DNA of 64,000 nucleotides from Mesorhizobium sp. YC-39. Lineage in GTDB: Bacteria; Pseudomonadota; Alphaproteobacteria; Rhizobiales; Rhizobiaceae. The stretch is taken from positions 1,364,001 to 1,428,000 of the forward strand of contig NZ_JAOWPS010000001.1 in assembly GCF_025753795.1 (NCBI RefSeq), written 5' to 3'. Positions within the stretch are counted from its first letter, which is position 1; each line of letters begins with the position of its first letter. The position numbers were made by a program, and so were the translations under genes. This document shows, piece by piece, positions 8,735-16,909 of this stretch. A model generated the notes under the pieces. That model did not search any database, was not told the DNA's origin, and saw nothing but the letters and a program-made list of their open reading frames with translations.

Positions 8735-10309
8735 ATGACCGGCCGAGTTCGAAATCTCCTCAATCGAGACGGCCGCTATTTTGCGCGGCTTGTCGTTCCC
8801 AAAGAGCTACGGCTGTATGTCGGGAAAGCCGAATTGCGAAAAGCGCTCGGCCCTGACTACCGGACAGCCTTGAAGATGTTGCCGGGTGCTGTCGCCGTCC
8901 TACAGCACGAGATTGCGCTTGGCGAGCGCCGCGCCGTTGCCGCTGGCGAACAGTCGATCACAGTCGGCCGCTATCCACTTCTTCCACCGCAAATAGCCAG
9001 CCGAGACTATCAAATGCGGTTGGCCGACGATGCGTTGATCCGGTCACAACATTATCAGTATGCGGGCTTTGAGGTCGACTACGAGGGAGCTCGGCGCTTT
9101 CGCGATGGCTACTCGGGAAAACTATCCGATGATGAGCTTGAACGGCTCGTCGGCGAGCGCCTCGACGAGTTCAAGTCTCTCGGCAATCATGCAGCCACCA
9201 AAGGCAGTCGCGATTGGCGCCTAATCGCACAAGCTCTTTGCGTCTCCGCCTATGAGGCCATGTCCAGGCAACACGAACGAAACGACGGCGACTTCAAAGG
9301 CGAACCCTCGCACCCTTTGCTAACTGCCGCTGAGCCGGCCGAGGATGACCACCAGCCGGTTTCTCTCAAGGGATTGCTCACCGACTACCTTGATGAGCGT
9401 GCGGCCGACGGCAAAGGCAGGGAAGCTCGCAAACGGTGGACCCCAGTTTTCACTAACTTGTCCAAGTTCATCCGCCACGATGATGCCCGCAAGCTCACCA
9501 AGCAGAACCTACTCGATTGGAAAGATGCGAGCCTGAAAACGCTCGCAAGCAAGACCGTCTCTGATGTCTATTTGGCCTCGGTGCGGACGGTCTTGAAATG
9601 GGCGGTCAACAACGATCGGCTCGAAATCAATGTCGCGGAAAATGTTCGCATCAAAGTTTCAAAAAAGCAGCGTTCGCGCGAACAGGGGTTCACGCTTCAC
9701 GAGGCAGTTGAGGTTTTGAAGGTCGCTCGCGATCATCAGCCGAAACATTCCGCCAATCCACAAACACGGGAAGCACCGCAGACGACCGCCGCGAAGCGAT
9801 GGTCGCCTATCCTTTGCGCGCATACGGGCTCACGGATCACAGAGATCACTCAGCTTCGAAAACAGGACTTCCGCTATGAAAAAGGTGTGCCGGTGCTTCG
9901 GATTTCGCCTGACGCTGGTTCCGTGAAGGCGGGCAATTATCGCGATGTTCCCTTGCATCAGCAACTGGTCGATCTGGGCTTTGTAGAATTTGTGAACGCG
10001 GCTGCCGATGGACCGCTGTTCTACCCGCCCTCCAAGAAGAAGGAGGGGACGCTTCCCGCGCAAACCGTGGCCGGCCGAGTAAGTCAATGGTTGCAGTCAA
10101 AGAAGGTCATCCCTGAGGGCGTGAGTCCGAACCATGGTTGGCGTCATCGGTTCAAGACGGTCGGCCGGGAGATCGGGCTTGCTGATCGGACGCTTGACGC
10201 GATCCAGGGCCATGCGGGGCGAACCGCCGGCGACGACTATGGGGACGTGACAATTGCGGCAAAGGCGGCAGCGATTGCACGGCTGCCCCGGTATGAGTTT
10301 TGCACCTAG
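8735..10309 (+). CDS. Tyrosine-type site-specific integrase of the island
   Basis: The 524-residue protein opens with MTGRVRNLLNRDGRYFARLVVPKELR, the short N-terminal domain often seen in tRNA-targeting recombinases of Rhizobiales. A core-binding segment lies around residues 220-310 and the catalytic domain at the C-terminus. Visible catalytic residues are Arg near 366 (TGSRITEI), H-R-H-R near 468 (HGWRHRFK) and the nucleophile Tyr near 501 (GDDYGD). It starts 91 bp inside attL at tRNA-Thr and would catalyse integration and excision. All active-site residues seem intact. Confidence 0.93.
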   Translation: MTGRVRNLLNRDGRYFARLVVPKELRLYVGKAELRKALGPDYRTALKMLPGAVAVLQHEIALGERRAVAAGEQSITVGRYPLLPPQIASRDYQMRLADDALIRSQHYQYAGFEVDYEGARRFRDGYSGKLSDDELERLVGERLDEFKSLGNHAATKGSRDWRLIAQALCVSAYEAMSRQHERNDGDFKGEPSHPLLTAAEPAEDDHQPVSLKGLLTDYLDERAADGKGREARKRWTPVFTNLSKFIRHDDARKLTKQNLLDWKDASLKTLASKTVSDVYLASVRTVLKWAVNNDRLEINVAENVRIKVSKKQRSREQGFTLHEAVEVLKVARDHQPKHSANPQTREAPQTTAAKRWSPILCAHTGSRITEITQLRKQDFRYEKGVPVLRISPDAGSVKAGNYRDVPLHQQLVDLGFVEFVNAAADGPLFYPPSKKKEGTLPAQTVAGRVSQWLQSKKVIPEGVSPNHGWRHRFKTVGREIGLADRTLDAIQGHAGRTAGDDYGDVTIAAKAAAIARLPRYEFCT

Positions 10310-10382
10310 GGGGTTGTCGCCTTGGAAAGCTGCACCACCGAGCGCAACGACCGCGTAGACGATGATTGCTTCAGAGTAGAAA

Positions 10383-10832
10383 ATGGTCACACGTGTGGAT
10401 CGCCTTGAGCCGGACTGGAAATGGATTGATCGTGCTCAAAAAGCCGGCAAGACAGTAAAATCATTCTCGAAATGGGAAGTGAGAACCTGGGGACCGAGTC
10501 CCACGGGCAAATCGACGAAACACTACGTCTATGCAGTCCTTCTATACTACCCCGAGTTTCCGCATCATCCGGATCGCTTCGGAATTTATGTTGGCATGTC
10601 CCATCTCCGTCCGCCACAGCGATTAAGGAATCATCGCATCGGAAATCAGGCCAATGAGGATGTTCGTAGATATGGCGTCCGATTGTTGCAGCATGTGTAT
10701 CAGCATCTGAATCCGATGCGGCTTCAGGAAGCCAAGCTCAAGGAGCGCGAACTTTACGACGTTCTAAAGGCCTCAGAGCTCGGTTGGGTTTCGATGGGTC
10801 ATTTGCGTCCGCCGCCCGTTCCTGCGATCTAA
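10383..10832 (+). CDS. Small GIY-YIG-like nuclease domain protein
   Basis: The 149-residue protein shows the pattern of a GIY-YIG domain. VYAVLL (about 49-54) stands for the GIY strand, and GIYVGMS (about 67-73) for the YIG strand. PPQRLRNHRIG supplies the conserved Arg-His helix, and KLKERELYDVL a downstream Glu. The family cuts DNA. Assignment rests on this pattern alone, and the spacing between strands is long. It lies 73 bp after the integrase and 108 bp before the SNF2 helicase on the same strand. It may belong to the restriction cluster or to the integration module. Confidence 0.5.
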   Translation: MVTRVDRLEPDWKWIDRAQKAGKTVKSFSKWEVRTWGPSPTGKSTKHYVYAVLLYYPEFPHHPDRFGIYVGMSHLRPPQRLRNHRIGNQANEDVRRYGVRLLQHVYQHLNPMRLQEAKLKERELYDVLKASELGWVSMGHLRPPPVPAI

Positions 10833-10940
10833 ATATGGCGCTTTGTCCACCCGGCCGCTACCATCAGTTCGACGCGTGTAAGACAGCGTCAAATACATGT
10901 AAGCCGGGCGAAAGCTGGCGCTGCTATTAGCAGTGAGTGA

Positions 10941-13892
10941 TTGAATGATTTATCGTCAGCTTGCGGTATTTTCAGCTACTTAGTAGAAATTGCCGGGGGG
11001 GCCTCGATCCGACTTGGCAGTCTGGTTTTGAGCGAATTCAATTTGGGGGAATTTTTGGGTTCTTACTCGCAAGTTCAGGGCCACTATCACAGCCATCGGA
11101 TAACTTTAGATGGCTTTGAGCAGGACGCATTCACACGGTCTCTGACCGCAGCGCGGGTCGAAATGAATCCGCACCAAGTCGAAGCCTCCTTGTTCGCCTT
11201 GAAGTCACCGCTCTCGAAAGGCGTGCTGCTTGCCGACGAGGTGGGTCTCGGCAAGACGATCGAAGCTGGGCTCGTTATGGGCCAGAAATGGGCCGAGCAG
11301 AAACGCCGCATTCTTCTGATTGTCCCAGCCTCGCTGCGCAAGCAGTGGGAGCAGGAACTGCGGGAGAAGTTTTCGCTGCCGGCAACGATTTTGGAGTCGG
11401 CTACCTACAAAATCTTGAAAAAAGAGGGGCGCGCCAAGCCGTTCCGTGATGCGCCTGGAATCATCATCTCAAGCTATGAGTTCGCGGCGCGATGTGCCGA
11501 TGAACTCGCGTTGACCAAGTGGGACTTGGTGGTGTTCGACGAAGCGCACCGGTTGCGTAATGTCTACAAACCAGGTGCTCTCCGATCGAAGCTCTTGAAA
11601 GACGCCCTGAAGGATCCGTTCAAGGTGCTGCTAACGGCCACACCGCTGCAGAACTCCCTTATGGAGCTCTTTGGGATCGTGTCGATGATTGACGACAATC
11701 ATTTTGGCGGCGAGGAAGCCTTCAAGACCCTTTACACCGGCGCTCGCGCCACGCCCGCCTCTCTCGAGGCCCTGCGCGAGCGCCTTATACCGGTTTGCTA
11801 CCGCACGCTCCGCCGGCAAGTTCAAGAGGCCGGTCACATCAACTTCACCAAGCGCAACGCCGTCATTTTCGATTTCGAACCGCCAAGCCTGGAGGTGCAA
11901 CTCTACGAGAAGGTGTCGACCTTCCTTCAGCGCAAGGACACCATCTCCTATGGCGACCGCGCCAATCAGCTCGTGGTGCTCCAGGTCCGAAAAATCCTCG
12001 GATCATCTACCTTTGCAGTCACTGGCTACCTCAGGGCGCTGATCGAACGTCTGGAGAAACGACAACGCGTCGACGAAACCGTTACTGACGACATCGAGTC
12101 GATCGCGGAGATCGCGGAGGAGCTCGAGGACGATGAGGATGGTGAACAGAAGGTCATTGACGCAGCTCTGTTGGCTGTTGAGTTGGACGAGCTGAAGTCG
12201 TTCCTGGTCCTAGCCGAGTCGATAGGCCAGAATGCGAAGGGCGAAAAGCTTCTCACACAGCTGCCTGGCATCCTCGATGCGATCTCAGGCAAGGGAGGCC
12301 AGCGCAAAGCCGTAGTCTTCACGGAGAGCGTTCGCACTCAGAAATACCTGAGCGAATTGCTGTCGGCCAACGGTTACGACGGCCAGATCGTTCTTCTCAA
12401 CGGGTCGAATAACGACCCAGTCAGCAAATCTCTCTACCAGGCATGGCGCGACGAACATGCCGGCACGGACCGGGTTTCCGGATCTCGGACTGCGGACATG
12501 AAAGCCGCCATTGTCGATGCCTTCCGCGGGAAGGACAAGACGATCCTCATAGCGACTGAGAGCGGTGCCGAGGGCATCAACCTTCAATTCTGCTCGCTAG
12601 TGATCAATTTCGACCTCCCATGGAATCCTCAGCGCGTCGAGCAGCGCATTGGTCGCTGCCATCGCTACGGCCAGAAGATCGACGTCACTGTGGTCAACAT
12701 GCTGAACCGCAAGAACCAGGCTGAGCAACGGATCTACGAACTGTTAGACCAAAAGTTCAAACTCTTCAGTGGCGTGTTCGGGTCAAGCGACGAAGTTCTA
12801 GGCACGATCGAGCGCGGCGTCGATTTCGAGCAGCGCGTCCTGGGAATTGTCCAGTCAAGCCGAACTGAGGCCGAGATTGTTCAGCAGTTCGATGCGCTCA
12901 CCGCCACCCTTCAGGACCGTATTGATTCCGACATGCAATCGGCCCGAGCCAAGGTGCTGGAGCATCTAGACCAAGATGTCGTCGCTCGACTGAAGGGCCG
13001 TAAGGGCGAGCTGGACAACGCCGTAAACGATTTCACACGGCGCCTCATCATTGTGGCCCATGCCGAGTTGCCGGGTGCCAGGTTCCACCACGACGCGATC
13101 TTCAGGTTTGACTACGAAGGCAAAACTTGGACGACCAAATGGCCCGACGCCGATGACCATGACTGGCAGTTCTTTCGACTCTCGGACGGAAATCTCGCGA
13201 CCGATATCGTCGAAAAGGCAAAGGCGCGAGCTGAGCCATCGAGACCCACATCAGTGCTGTTCAACCTGTCAGATTATGCGTTTCCCGGACAGCTCGCCGA
13301 CGTCAGGAATTTGGTAGGAAAATCAGGTCTGCTGCGTGTCTCAAAGGCGCAAATTCAAACGCGCAACTCAGCACGGGAGGACCTCCTGCTTTCATGTGTG
13401 ACGGATGACGGGGTTGCGATCCCGCCGGAAACAGCCGACCGCATGCTCATGGTCCCGTCAAGAGCTCAAGAACTGCAGGACCCCATTGATGCTTCGGGGC
13501 TTCAGCGCATCGAAGACGAACAGTTTTCGGCCTTCTCGGACCGGGTGAAGAAACAGAACTTCCGCTGGCTCGAGGAAGAGGAAACGCGCCTAGACAACTA
13601 CGCCAAGGACATCGAAATCGAGCTGGATGCACAGATCGGCGTGCTCGACGCCGAGATCAAAGCGCTGCGCAAAGAGCGCAGGTCGCCTGACGCCTCAATG
13701 GAGCAGAAGCTCGATCTTGGACGCACCATAAAGAAGCTGGAGGGCCAGATGGACGATCTGAAGCTCTCCAAACACGAGCGGCGTCGCGAGGTGCGCAAGC
13801 AAGTGTCCGACATGCTCGACGACGTGGCGGAGAGTCTGAACCGACAGCCAAAGAAGAACCTGCTTTTCACTGTCCGCTGGACGGTCGAGTAG
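10941..13892 (+). CDS. SNF2/RapA-type helicase associated with Type III RM
   Basis: Superfamily 2 motifs are in order: LADEVGLGKTIEAG (Walker A, about residue 98), FDEAHRLRN (about 198), LTATPLQN, and the C-terminal GAEGINLQFCS and QRVEQRIGRCHRYGQ. An acidic insert (EELEDDEDGEQ) separates the lobes. A long coiled coil near the C-terminus ends in LFTVRW, as in helicases that accompany DNA methyltransferases. The frame opens at TTG 10941 directly after a stop; TTG 11055, after GGGGGA, is a better start by ribosome site and leaves the conserved part whole. It probably translocates on DNA for the RM complex; that role is inferred from context. Confidence 0.9.
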   Translation: MNDLSSACGIFSYLVEIAGGASIRLGSLVLSEFNLGEFLGSYSQVQGHYHSHRITLDGFEQDAFTRSLTAARVEMNPHQVEASLFALKSPLSKGVLLADEVGLGKTIEAGLVMGQKWAEQKRRILLIVPASLRKQWEQELREKFSLPATILESATYKILKKEGRAKPFRDAPGIIISSYEFAARCADELALTKWDLVVFDEAHRLRNVYKPGALRSKLLKDALKDPFKVLLTATPLQNSLMELFGIVSMIDDNHFGGEEAFKTLYTGARATPASLEALRERLIPVCYRTLRRQVQEAGHINFTKRNAVIFDFEPPSLEVQLYEKVSTFLQRKDTISYGDRANQLVVLQVRKILGSSTFAVTGYLRALIERLEKRQRVDETVTDDIESIAEIAEELEDDEDGEQKVIDAALLAVELDELKSFLVLAESIGQNAKGEKLLTQLPGILDAISGKGGQRKAVVFTESVRTQKYLSELLSANGYDGQIVLLNGSNNDPVSKSLYQAWRDEHAGTDRVSGSRTADMKAAIVDAFRGKDKTILIATESGAEGINLQFCSLVINFDLPWNPQRVEQRIGRCHRYGQKIDVTVVNMLNRKNQAEQRIYELLDQKFKLFSGVFGSSDEVLGTIERGVDFEQRVLGIVQSSRTEAEIVQQFDALTATLQDRIDSDMQSARAKVLEHLDQDVVARLKGRKGELDNAVNDFTRRLIIVAHAELPGARFHHDAIFRFDYEGKTWTTKWPDADDHDWQFFRLSDGNLATDIVEKAKARAEPSRPTSVLFNLSDYAFPGQLADVRNLVGKSGLLRVSKAQIQTRNSAREDLLLSCVTDDGVAIPPETADRMLMVPSRAQELQDPIDASGLQRIEDEQFSAFSDRVKKQNFRWLEEEETRLDNYAKDIEIELDAQIGVLDAEIKALRKERRSPDASMEQKLDLGRTIKKLEGQMDDLKLSKHERRREVRKQVSDMLDDVAESLNRQPKKNLLFTVRWTVE

Positions 13893-13897
13893 CTCAC

Positions 13898-15226
13898 ATG
13901 AGAAGGGCGTCGAGCTCGAGCTATGGTGAGTTCGCAAACCTGCCGATTGCTTGTGACTTGTATCTCGACACTTTTTCAGGTCCTGCCTGGGAGGTCCGGT
14001 CCCTTCGGTATCGTTCGGGCTGGCTGATGGTGTCGAGGGCTACGATGGAGACGTCCTTCAGCACCTGGAGTGCTCCTTTAGTCGCCTGTATCGACGACCA
14101 TGGTGAACCAATCTCACCATGGCTGACCGCCAAATTCTTTGAATTGGGATGCTCACTTCCAAGTGATCCCGAAGACTTGCCTCCAGTTGAACTCGAATGG
14201 GTGTCTGAAGCGCTCTATTGGGATTTCTTAGGTGCATGCGATCTCGAGCATCTATCCATGCTTGAACAATGCGAAGTTGAAGTCGACCGCGCTGTTCGAA
14301 GGCTAGAAGACCGTGGTCGCGATAGCCTGAAGGAGGTTGATGATTACGTGGCAGACCTCCGGCGTTGGCTGCGGGTCGAGCGTCGTGATGGAGAGCAAAA
14401 GGCGCGAGTGAGCGCGCAAATCGACCTGCTAGAGCGAAAGCAGATGGATGCTCAGCAGTGGATGCAGACTAGGGTGATCAAACTCCGAGAGGCTCGGGAC
14501 ACCTTTGAAACAGAGGTTATGGAAGCTCTCTGTTGCCACGGAGAAATCGAGCATCTCTATACAATGCATTGGAACGTCCGGCACGGCCGGGATGCTCGTG
14601 AATCGGTGCCGCGGTCCATACCTTCTTTTCTTTTACCGACCGACCATCTTCGCCAAGCTCATGTTGATGGAGATGTTTCCGCCCATAGGCGGCTGCGTTG
14701 GCGATCACAGGATGCCAGTGACACGATTGGTAGCAAACAGGTGGATCGAATTCCGTATAAAGAACGACGGGACGAGAAATTGGCCGCGATCGTCAGGAGT
14801 GCCAAAGCCGTCCCGAAAGAATCTACACCGGGGCAGCGCGTCGACGATGTTGGCGCCAAACTAGCACGCGACGATGACGTTGCGGGTCATGCACTGTTCA
14901 TCAGCACACATTTGGAAAACGGCAATTCGGAGGAATTCCTTGCAGAAATGGAACGGAAACGTGCAATAGCCTTGAGACATCGCGAGCGAAGCCGACGCCA
15001 AGCAGAGAAAAGAAGGGCTCGGCTTGCTGACGAACTGAAAACGGCAATGGACGTCAAGGTGGCTGCAGACCGATCAACTGTCCATGCCACATCAGACGGG
15101 CAAGTTAGATCGCAGCTGTCGGCAAGTCGCTTTTCCACGGACGAACGAGAGGAAGTGCTTGCGAGGTGGCGTGCGGAGGACGAGGAAGATCGACGCCTCC
15201 GCCATCGCGAATCTCAAGCCGACTGA
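13898..15226 (+). CDS. Unrecognised charged coiled-coil protein in RM operon
   Basis: I do not recognise this 442-residue protein. The N-terminal 120 residues look globular, with many Trp and aromatic residues. From about 125 to 220 it is strongly helical and charged (EVDRAVRRLEDRGRDSLKEV and following). A linker of low complexity follows, and the last 120 residues form a second Arg/Glu-rich helix (RHRERSRRQAEKRRARLADE). There is no Cys cluster, Walker motif or transmembrane segment. It starts 5 bp after the helicase stop and ends 5 bp before the methyltransferase start, so it must be co-expressed. A specificity, scaffold or regulatory subunit are possible roles. Confidence 0.8.
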   Translation: MRRASSSSYGEFANLPIACDLYLDTFSGPAWEVRSLRYRSGWLMVSRATMETSFSTWSAPLVACIDDHGEPISPWLTAKFFELGCSLPSDPEDLPPVELEWVSEALYWDFLGACDLEHLSMLEQCEVEVDRAVRRLEDRGRDSLKEVDDYVADLRRWLRVERRDGEQKARVSAQIDLLERKQMDAQQWMQTRVIKLREARDTFETEVMEALCCHGEIEHLYTMHWNVRHGRDARESVPRSIPSFLLPTDHLRQAHVDGDVSAHRRLRWRSQDASDTIGSKQVDRIPYKERRDEKLAAIVRSAKAVPKESTPGQRVDDVGAKLARDDDVAGHALFISTHLENGNSEEFLAEMERKRAIALRHRERSRRQAEKRRARLADELKTAMDVKVAADRSTVHATSDGQVRSQLSASRFSTDEREEVLARWRAEDEEDRRLRHRESQAD

Positions 15227-15231
15227 GTCCA

Positions 15232-16908
15232 ATGTCAAAGAAAACCAAACTTGAACTAACCTGGATCGGCAAGGACGAGCGACCGAAGCTCGAGCCGCGC
15301 ATCCTGATCGAGGATCCGTCGCTATCGCATCACGCTTCCGCGCGTCACTCGGGGGCCGACATTTTCGACAACATGCTGATCCGCGGCGACAACCTGCTCG
15401 CTCTTAAGGCGCTCGAAGCGGATTTCGCTGGCAAGATCAAATGCGTTTTCATCGATCCGCCCTACAACACCGGCAGCGCCTTCACGCACTATGATGATGG
15501 ACTCGAGCATTCGCTTTGGCTCAGTCTGATGCGCGATCGGCTGGAGATGATAAGGACTCTGCTGTCCGACGACGGATCATTGTGGATCACGATCGATGAC
15601 AACGAAGCGCACTATCTCAAAGTGCTTTGTGACGAGGTTTTTGGACGCGCGAACTTTATCGCGAACGTCGTTTGGCAAAAGAGAATTGGTCCAGACTCCC
15701 GTGCAACGCTTGGATCAGCGCATGACCACGTCCTTGTTTACGCGAAAGATACGCGTTTCTTTACCACCAATCGTATCCCGCTAACTGGCGCACAGACTGC
15801 AGAGTTTGCCAACCCCGATAACGATCCTCGGGGGGCATGGACTTCATCGTCAAATTTCTCAGCTCAAGGTTTCCGCAAGAACCAGATGTATAAAATTGTG
15901 ACTCCGGGGGGCGCTGAATATTTCCCGCCAGAAGGTCGGTGCTGGGTGACGGTTGAGACTGAATATTTCAGACTTCTGTCTGAAGGAAGGATGTGGTTTG
16001 GCAAAGACGGAAAGGGAATGCCTCGAAAGAAGACATACCTATTAGAGCAAGACGGTAGAAACACATGGACTTGGTGGCCGAACAGTGAAGTCGGCAATAC
16101 CCAAGAATCGAAGAAAGAGAGCATCAGCCTTTTCGGTGCGGATAAGCCTTTCGATACACCTAAACCTGAGCGTCTTCTCAAGAGAATAATTGAGATTTCG
16201 ACGAACGTCGGCGATCTCGTGCTGGATTCTTTCGCTGGCTCCGGAACGACCGGCGCAGTTGCTCATAAAATGGGGCGCCGTTGGATTATGGTCGAGCTTG
16301 GAGACCATGCCGAGACGCACGTTGTTCCTCGCCTGAAGAAGGTGATCGATGGCTCGGAACCTGGCGGTGTCACCAAAGCGCTCGATTGGAGAGGTGGCGG
16401 TGGATTCCGTTACTACCGCCTCGCCCCCTCGCTGCTCGTCCACGACAGATACGGGAACTGGGTCATTGCAAAGGACTACAACGCGGCGATGCTCGCCGAG
16501 GCGCTGTGCAGGCACATGAATTTCACCTACGCCCCTTCCCAGAGCCCTGACGAATATTGGAACCACGGCTTCTCGACAGAGACCGACTTTATCTACGTCA
16601 CAACGCAGAACCTGACACACGACGCATGCCGGAAGATTTCGGAAGACGTCGGCCCGGACCGCTCGTTGCTAATCTGCTGCAAGGCTTTCAATGCGAACCC
16701 TGACTCCTTTGAAAATCTGACGCTGGTGAAGATCCCGACTGCGATCTTGTCGAGATGCGAATGGGGCCGCGACGACTATTCGCTGAACATCCGGAACCTG
16801 CCGCTTGCACTTGACGAGGGGGAGGAGCCGCAGACGATTGGCAGCCCGCGCAAGAAGGCGTCAGACCTGCCGCTTTTCCATTTCGGCGCCGACGAAGGCG
16901 AGGCCTGA
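15232..16908 (+). CDS. Type III DNA N6-adenine methyltransferase (Mod)
   Basis: The start ATG at 15232 gives 558 residues; the open frame upstream overlaps the previous gene and is not conserved. Motif IV DPPYNTG (D75-Y78) precedes motif I FAGSGTTG (from about 334), the order of beta-class enzymes such as Type III Mod. The target-recognition segment lies between them. The conserved DDGSLWITIDDNEAHYLKVLCDEVFG block is also typical of Mod. It should methylate adenine at an unknown asymmetric site and form a complex with the next gene, Res, which starts 1 bp after its stop. Confidence 0.95.
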   Translation: MSKKTKLELTWIGKDERPKLEPRILIEDPSLSHHASARHSGADIFDNMLIRGDNLLALKALEADFAGKIKCVFIDPPYNTGSAFTHYDDGLEHSLWLSLMRDRLEMIRTLLSDDGSLWITIDDNEAHYLKVLCDEVFGRANFIANVVWQKRIGPDSRATLGSAHDHVLVYAKDTRFFTTNRIPLTGAQTAEFANPDNDPRGAWTSSSNFSAQGFRKNQMYKIVTPGGAEYFPPEGRCWVTVETEYFRLLSEGRMWFGKDGKGMPRKKTYLLEQDGRNTWTWWPNSEVGNTQESKKESISLFGADKPFDTPKPERLLKRIIEISTNVGDLVLDSFAGSGTTGAVAHKMGRRWIMVELGDHAETHVVPRLKKVIDGSEPGGVTKALDWRGGGGFRYYRLAPSLLVHDRYGNWVIAKDYNAAMLAEALCRHMNFTYAPSQSPDEYWNHGFSTETDFIYVTTQNLTHDACRKISEDVGPDRSLLICCKAFNANPDSFENLTLVKIPTAILSRCEWGRDDYSLNIRNLPLALDEGEEPQTIGSPRKKASDLPLFHFGADEGEA

Positions 16909-16909
16909 G

